Assembly: GCF_000218685.1 (NCBI RefSeq)
Contig: NW_006763313.1
Span: forward strand, 52,525-75,344
Length of the DNA: 22,820 nucleotides
Direction of reading: 5' to 3'
Origin: Serpula lacrymans var. lacrymans S7.9
Taxonomy: Eukaryota > Basidiomycota > Agaricomycetes > Boletales > Serpulaceae
Shown: in pieces, positions 18,900 through 22,820 of the stretch
Layout: each line of letters opens with the position of its first letter
Position numbering within the stretch: position 1 is the first letter of the stretch
Translations under genes and position numbers: made by a program
The notes under the pieces: model-generated
Database searches by the model: none
Seen by the model: the letters and a program-made list of their open reading frames with translations, nothing else
What the model was told of the DNA's origin: nothing

Positions 18900-19290
18900 G
18901 ACTCGTGCCTTCACTTTTGTCGATCTTTGACTCACACAATTTTATTTATTTATATGTTTGGCACCATATGACAAAACCGGATAAACCCGGTCTCTACCAA
19001 AGCAGCCATTGTTCTCCATGGAGCATAGCCACCACTCCATGGAGTCACCATTGTACTCCTAGGAGTCATTATACTGTAGCGAGTAGCACCTCCGACTATA
19101 AGTAGTAGGGGTTTAGTATAGGAATACCTCAGTCGTTTCTATAGCCTCTCAGGCAGCAGCTGAGGTATGTTACATTACATTGATTTGAGATCATCTTAAA
19201 CTAACATCTATTGTAGTTTCACTTAGGTAAATAATACAGTCATTTCTATAGCCTCTTGGGCAGCGGCTGAGTTTCACTTAGTTTTATTAG
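18900..19290 (+). repeat. Probable 5' LTR/leader region of the copia element
   Basis: This lies directly upstream of a copia gag. LTR boundaries could not be fixed because the 3' LTR is outside the window. It contains three 21-bp units with palindromes (19014-19076). It also contains a duplicated word, TTTCTATAGCCTC followed by GGCAGCRGCTGAG, at about 19135 and 19237. GGTTATGAGCCCTAG (19290-19304) is a candidate primer site of the initiator-tRNA type. Confidence 0.45.
19014..19076 (+). repeat. Three 21-bp repeats with 10-bp palindromes
   Basis: CTCCATGGAG (19014-19023), CTCCATGGAG (19035-19044) and CTCCTAGGAG (19056-19065) start exactly 21 bp apart, two helical turns. The intervening bases are also related (CATAGCCACCA, TCACCATTGTA, TCATTATACTG). 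They are probably protein-binding repeats in the promoter part of the copia LTR. Confidence 0.8.
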
Positions 19291-19358
19291 GTTATGAGCC
19301 CTAGTGCGCAAAAGCTACGCAGGAAATAATTTTTATTTGAAACGGAAACCTCAGAACC

Positions 19359-20049
19359 ATGACCACAGCACATGATACATCCGCATGTCCAGTTCTCACT
19401 GGACCCAACAATTTTCAGATATGGAAACTCCGGATCATCTCAAAGCTACGTCGGGAAAAAGTTCTCCAGGTTGTTACCGGAGAGGAGCTTAAGCCCTCAC
19501 CAGGAAAACCTACCTCCTCGGAGGATCCTGAAATCACCTGGTTACTTAAGGATGAGAAGGCACATGGAATCATCCAGGACCACATCTCTGATGCCCTCCT
19601 GATGAGGACTGGAGATCTCACCAGCTCCAAGGAGTTATTTGATAAACTTGTCTCACTCCATCAAATGTCCAACATTGCCCCGGCCTTCTATTCATTCCAG
19701 CAACTCACCAAATTGTCCTGGGATGGAACATCACCTATCCAGGACTACATTGCAAAAATCTGGACAATTGATTCACACCTCTCCGGAATGAAACTAGGAG
19801 TTGATACCAAACTCATGGCCTTCGCTCTTCTCCAATCTCTCCCATGCACTCCTGAATGGCAAATATTTCAGTCATCAGTAATCAACATGATTGAAGAAAA
19901 TAAACTTACCTTTAATGCAGTTGAGATCCGGATCACTGCAGAAGTTGCACGACAGTCAGGGAAGGCCCCTGGAGGTTCCGAATCAGCACTCAAATCCAAG
20001 GAGAAGTGGTGTGACTTCCACAAAGCCAAATCACACAACACCTTGGAGT
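19359..20049 (+). pseudogene. copia gag, interrupted in its zinc knuckle by a solo LTR
   Basis: The ATG at 19359 is in a good context (ACCATGA). The 230-codon frame shows the copia gag (UBN2-type) pattern: GPNNFQIWKLRI near the N-terminus, DHISDALLM, LTKLSWDG then IQDYIAKI, and LLQSLPCTPEW. It ends in CDFHKAKSHNTLE, where the LTR begins. Joining across the LTR supplies the final cysteine (CX2HX4HX4C) and then a lysine-rich linker (20686-20859). The gag frame itself has no internal stop, so this copia copy was probably still coding when the LTR element inserted. Confidence 0.87.
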
Positions 20050-20678
20050 TGTGAGGAATCAATTTTTCTTATCGCATTCCCATCATATTGTGGTTAACAG
20101 ACTCAATCCCTGTCACTCCTCTTGCTCTTGGACTAGAGATCACAGCCGGTATCTTATTACTTTTATCCTTTTTCTTCTTATTCTCTATTCACACTCACGT
20201 CTTATCGTACTTACAACGAAGGAGACCTGTTGTAGACCCTCGAGAAGATATCCAAATGACATAGCAATGAACCAGTGCTATGTCTGGGAACACTTCGGAG
20301 GAATATTAATAAGCAAAGAAGGTTGTGAGTCAGCACCTTCTCATGGGCTTACTGATACAGCCAATTGCACACCCCTTACCAATACCTTTTCTCATACAAT
20401 TAGTAAATATGATAGATCGAACCACTTTCTCTTTCTTTTCCTATTGGTTAGTCAGTTGGTCAGACCACTTTCTTAAATTCTTCCCTTTCTAGGTCCGACC
20501 CTTGCTGTTCACTATATAAAGAAGTACATACTCAATGTATTATTCTTTAGTTCAATATTAGTTTGGATTTGTGCCTATACCGATACTCTTTACTCTCATA
20601 CCCTAATTCATCGCCTTCCAGTAAGGACTTGACCAGGTATTGTGCTCTGTTATATAGCTTCGTATTTGTTGCCTGACA
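20050..20678 (+). mobile_element. Solo LTR, 629 bp, with GGAGT target duplication
   Basis: It begins TGTGAGGAATC and ends GCCTGACA, flanked by GGAGT (20045-20049 and 20679-20683). A TATATAA box is at 20513-20519. There are no internal coding sequences. Its 3' end matches positions 1-38 of the window. A solo LTR arises by recombination between the two LTRs of a complete element. The parent family is probably gypsy, judging from the 5-bp duplication and TGTGAG terminus, but that is inference. Confidence 0.9.
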
Positions 20679-20683
20679 GGAGT

Positions 20684-22820
20684 GTCAAACACTTCAGTCA
20701 GCCGGAAAAGGTCAAAGGAAGAAGGGAAAGCAAAGACACAAGGATAAAGGAAAAGAGAAGGAAAAGGCAAATACGGCGGAGCAATCATCTAGATCTGACT
20801 CCGAGGAGGAACAGAGTCATATTGCATTGGAACAAGTACATATTTTCCAAGCCCCTTGCTAAACACATTCAAGCTTACCTTGTGTCGGAACCTGATAAGA
20901 CCAAAACAACAATTATTATTGACTCTGGAGCAACATCCCACATGGTCCCTCACGGCTCCTGGTTTGAGCCAGGAACATACTATGTTCTGCATCCTCCGAG
21001 GACAATCAGTTTTGGGGATGAATCCTCTGTAAATGCCATTGGCATTAGAACAGTAATCCTACAAGCAACTGTTGGCAAAAAGGACTACAATATTGTACTG
21101 TCAAATGTCTTACTTGTGCCAAACTTCACGTTAGCACTTGTCTCTGTCCACAAATTGTCCAAAACGGGGTTATCAACACTTTTTCCAGCAGGGTCAAATG
21201 CTTGTGAAGTTCGGAAAAAGGAGGAACTTATCCTCACTGCGTTACACAAGCGAGGACTTTATCACATCCAAGCAAAACCCGAAATCAACCCGGAGTCAGC
21301 TTTTGCAGCAGTAGATGTAAATTTATTGCACAGGAGAATGGGACACATTGGAATGGACCGCTTGCAACGAATGGTTACAAAAAGACAGCTCCAGGACATA
21401 GACACCCTTACCGGCACCCCGGAGTTTTGTGAACCTTGTGCTTTAGGAAAAATGAAGAAATTACCTTTCAAGTCCACTGGAGGAAACCGAGCCAAGCACC
21501 CCATACAAATTGTGCACACAGATGTTGGAGGACCAATCAAACCAACTTCCAGGGAGGGTTTTCAGTACTGGATTATCATTGTAGATGATTTCTCCGAATT
21601 TCCATGGATATATTTCCTAAAACATAAAAGTGAAGCACTGGAACAATACAAGCAATGGAAAGAAGATGTCCAAACATTTTTCCGGACTCATTTGGGAGAA
21701 GAAAACTTCACTCCACTATACACAGAATTCCTCCAGAGCGATGGGGGAGGAGAACATACCGGCAATGCATTCAAAAATCAACTCCAAGGAGATGGTGTCA
21801 TCCAAGAAACTACAGCTGCAGATACTCCGGAACAAAATGGCATTGCAGAACGCATGAATCAGACATTGGCTACATTAGCAACCACTATGCTCCATGATTC
21901 CAAGCTCCCAAAGTCATTTTGGGTAGATGCCATGCAAACAGCTGCATATATCACAGCATGCAGCCCAGCATCAGGACTCCATGGAAAGACCCCATATGAA
22001 ATACTGTTTAAAAGGAGAGTTGATCCAACTTTATTTCGCCCTTTTAGATGCCAAGCATATGCCTTGATTCCGAAAGACAAAAGGCAAGGGAAGTTTTACT
22101 CCAAGGGGCGCAAAGCCATAATGATTGGCTACACACATGGAAAGCAAGCCTACAAACTCCTAGACACTGAAAAACAAACTGCGTTTTCCAGTTGGCATGT
22201 CATATTGAATGAATCCAGAAAGGTACAAAGGACAACACTGCTCCCTGGAACACAGACCCTAGCACAGATCAGTGGGAGGGACTCATCCCAGAGAATACTC
22301 ACTATCCAGACCAAAATACATTGGAGGAGGATGATCCTGACCCTCGGATCCGAGATCCAAATGAATTGCAAATGGAACCACATCTCCAAGGAGATGTTCC
22401 ACAAGCAATGGAACCATATCAGCATGAAGATATTCCGAGAGCAGTGGGGCAATACCTTCGTGGAGACGTTCCAAGAGCAGTGGGAGCACCTGATCAGCTA
22501 AGACACCCTCCACAACAGTCTCTACAACCAAGACCTGAACACTGGCCATCTTCAGAATGGAAAGCCAAAGTAGAGTCACAGTCAGTGGGAGGACAGTCCC
22601 TCAACATACAGCCAGCTAATGTGGAAAAGGTCCGGATACAGCTAAACAGCCTGTCCATTGGATCAGCTTCTGGAAGGCATCCAACACCTCCGAGGGGTCA
22701 TCCAATACCTCCGAGGAGTGATTTAACACCTTCAGGAGTGAGTGGGGCAACACACACACAAATGTGTCTACTCCCTGGAGTACCTGCACAAGTTCCTAAA
22801 AGAGCAGTTATGCCTGTGAA
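20684..22820 (+). pseudogene. copia pol: protease, integrase and linker (runs off the window)
   Basis: After the solo LTR the gag tail runs in one frame to TAA 20860. The pol frame lies one base away, so an indel sits just before it. Domains in order are as follows. Protease: IIIDSGATSHMVP, catalytic Asp at 20921. Integrase zinc region: HRRMGH (21329-21346) and CEPCALGK (from 21428). Catalytic core: Asp 21521 (HTDVGG), Asp 21740 (QSDGGGE) and Glu 21848 (NGIAERMNQ), a DD35E spacing. Integrase C-terminal segment: PFRCQAYALIPKDKR, GYTHGKQAYKLLD. Between 22210 and 22234 the frame shifts by one base. A proline/acid-rich linker then stays open to the window end (NTDPSTDQWEG). Reverse transcriptase and RNase H lie beyond 22820. 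The catalytic residues are intact; the lesions are two frameshifts. Confidence 0.88.

Overview
The window looks like a transposon-rich chromosome segment of a filamentous basidiomycete, probably an agaricomycete. The evidence is the 50-75 bp GT-AG introns, a fungal monocarboxylate-type MFS carrier, a seven-helix protein of a kind I associate with basidiomycetes, and nested Ty3/gypsy, Ty1/copia and hAT remnants. There is no operon structure and no prokaryotic feature. I cannot name the species.

Layout. (1) 1-38 is the 3' end of an LTR, abutting 39-1100, a decayed minus-strand gypsy reverse transcriptase/RNase H. (2) 1100-3060 is repeat-derived and holds two diverged copies of a ~370 bp segment. 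(3) 3670-5221 (minus) is an apparently intact six-exon MFS transporter of 420 aa. (4) 5222-6896 is a divergent intergenic region with a ~230 bp duplicated block. (5) 6897-8303 (plus) is an apparently intact eight-exon gene for a 330-aa, seven-helix membrane protein, including a 20-nt exon. (6) From about 8960 onward the DNA is almost entirely mobile. A hAT transposase gene (8968-9671) is split by a chromodomain gypsy element (9672-15294 plus 15802-16081). The insertion made a CCTTT target duplication, and a 787-bp inversion (15295-16081) then flipped half of the 3' LTR together with the hAT C-terminal coding sequence. (7) 16082-18800 is AT-rich and carries two oppositely oriented arrays of short palindromes (TGGGA-N2/3-TCCCA) with 22-bp and 65-bp periods. 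(8) About 19000 to the window end is a copia element whose gag zinc knuckle is split by a 629-bp solo LTR (20050-20678, target duplication GGAGT). Its pol runs off the right edge.

Only the two membrane-protein genes look functional. All transposon reading frames carry stops, frameshifts or lost catalytic residues. Many of the stops are TGA where family logic expects CGA, which fits CpG deamination. The most interesting signals are the insertion-then-inversion history, a likely self-priming signal in the chromovirus (a 10-nt match between the predicted RNA start and the site just after the LTR), and the phased palindrome arrays.
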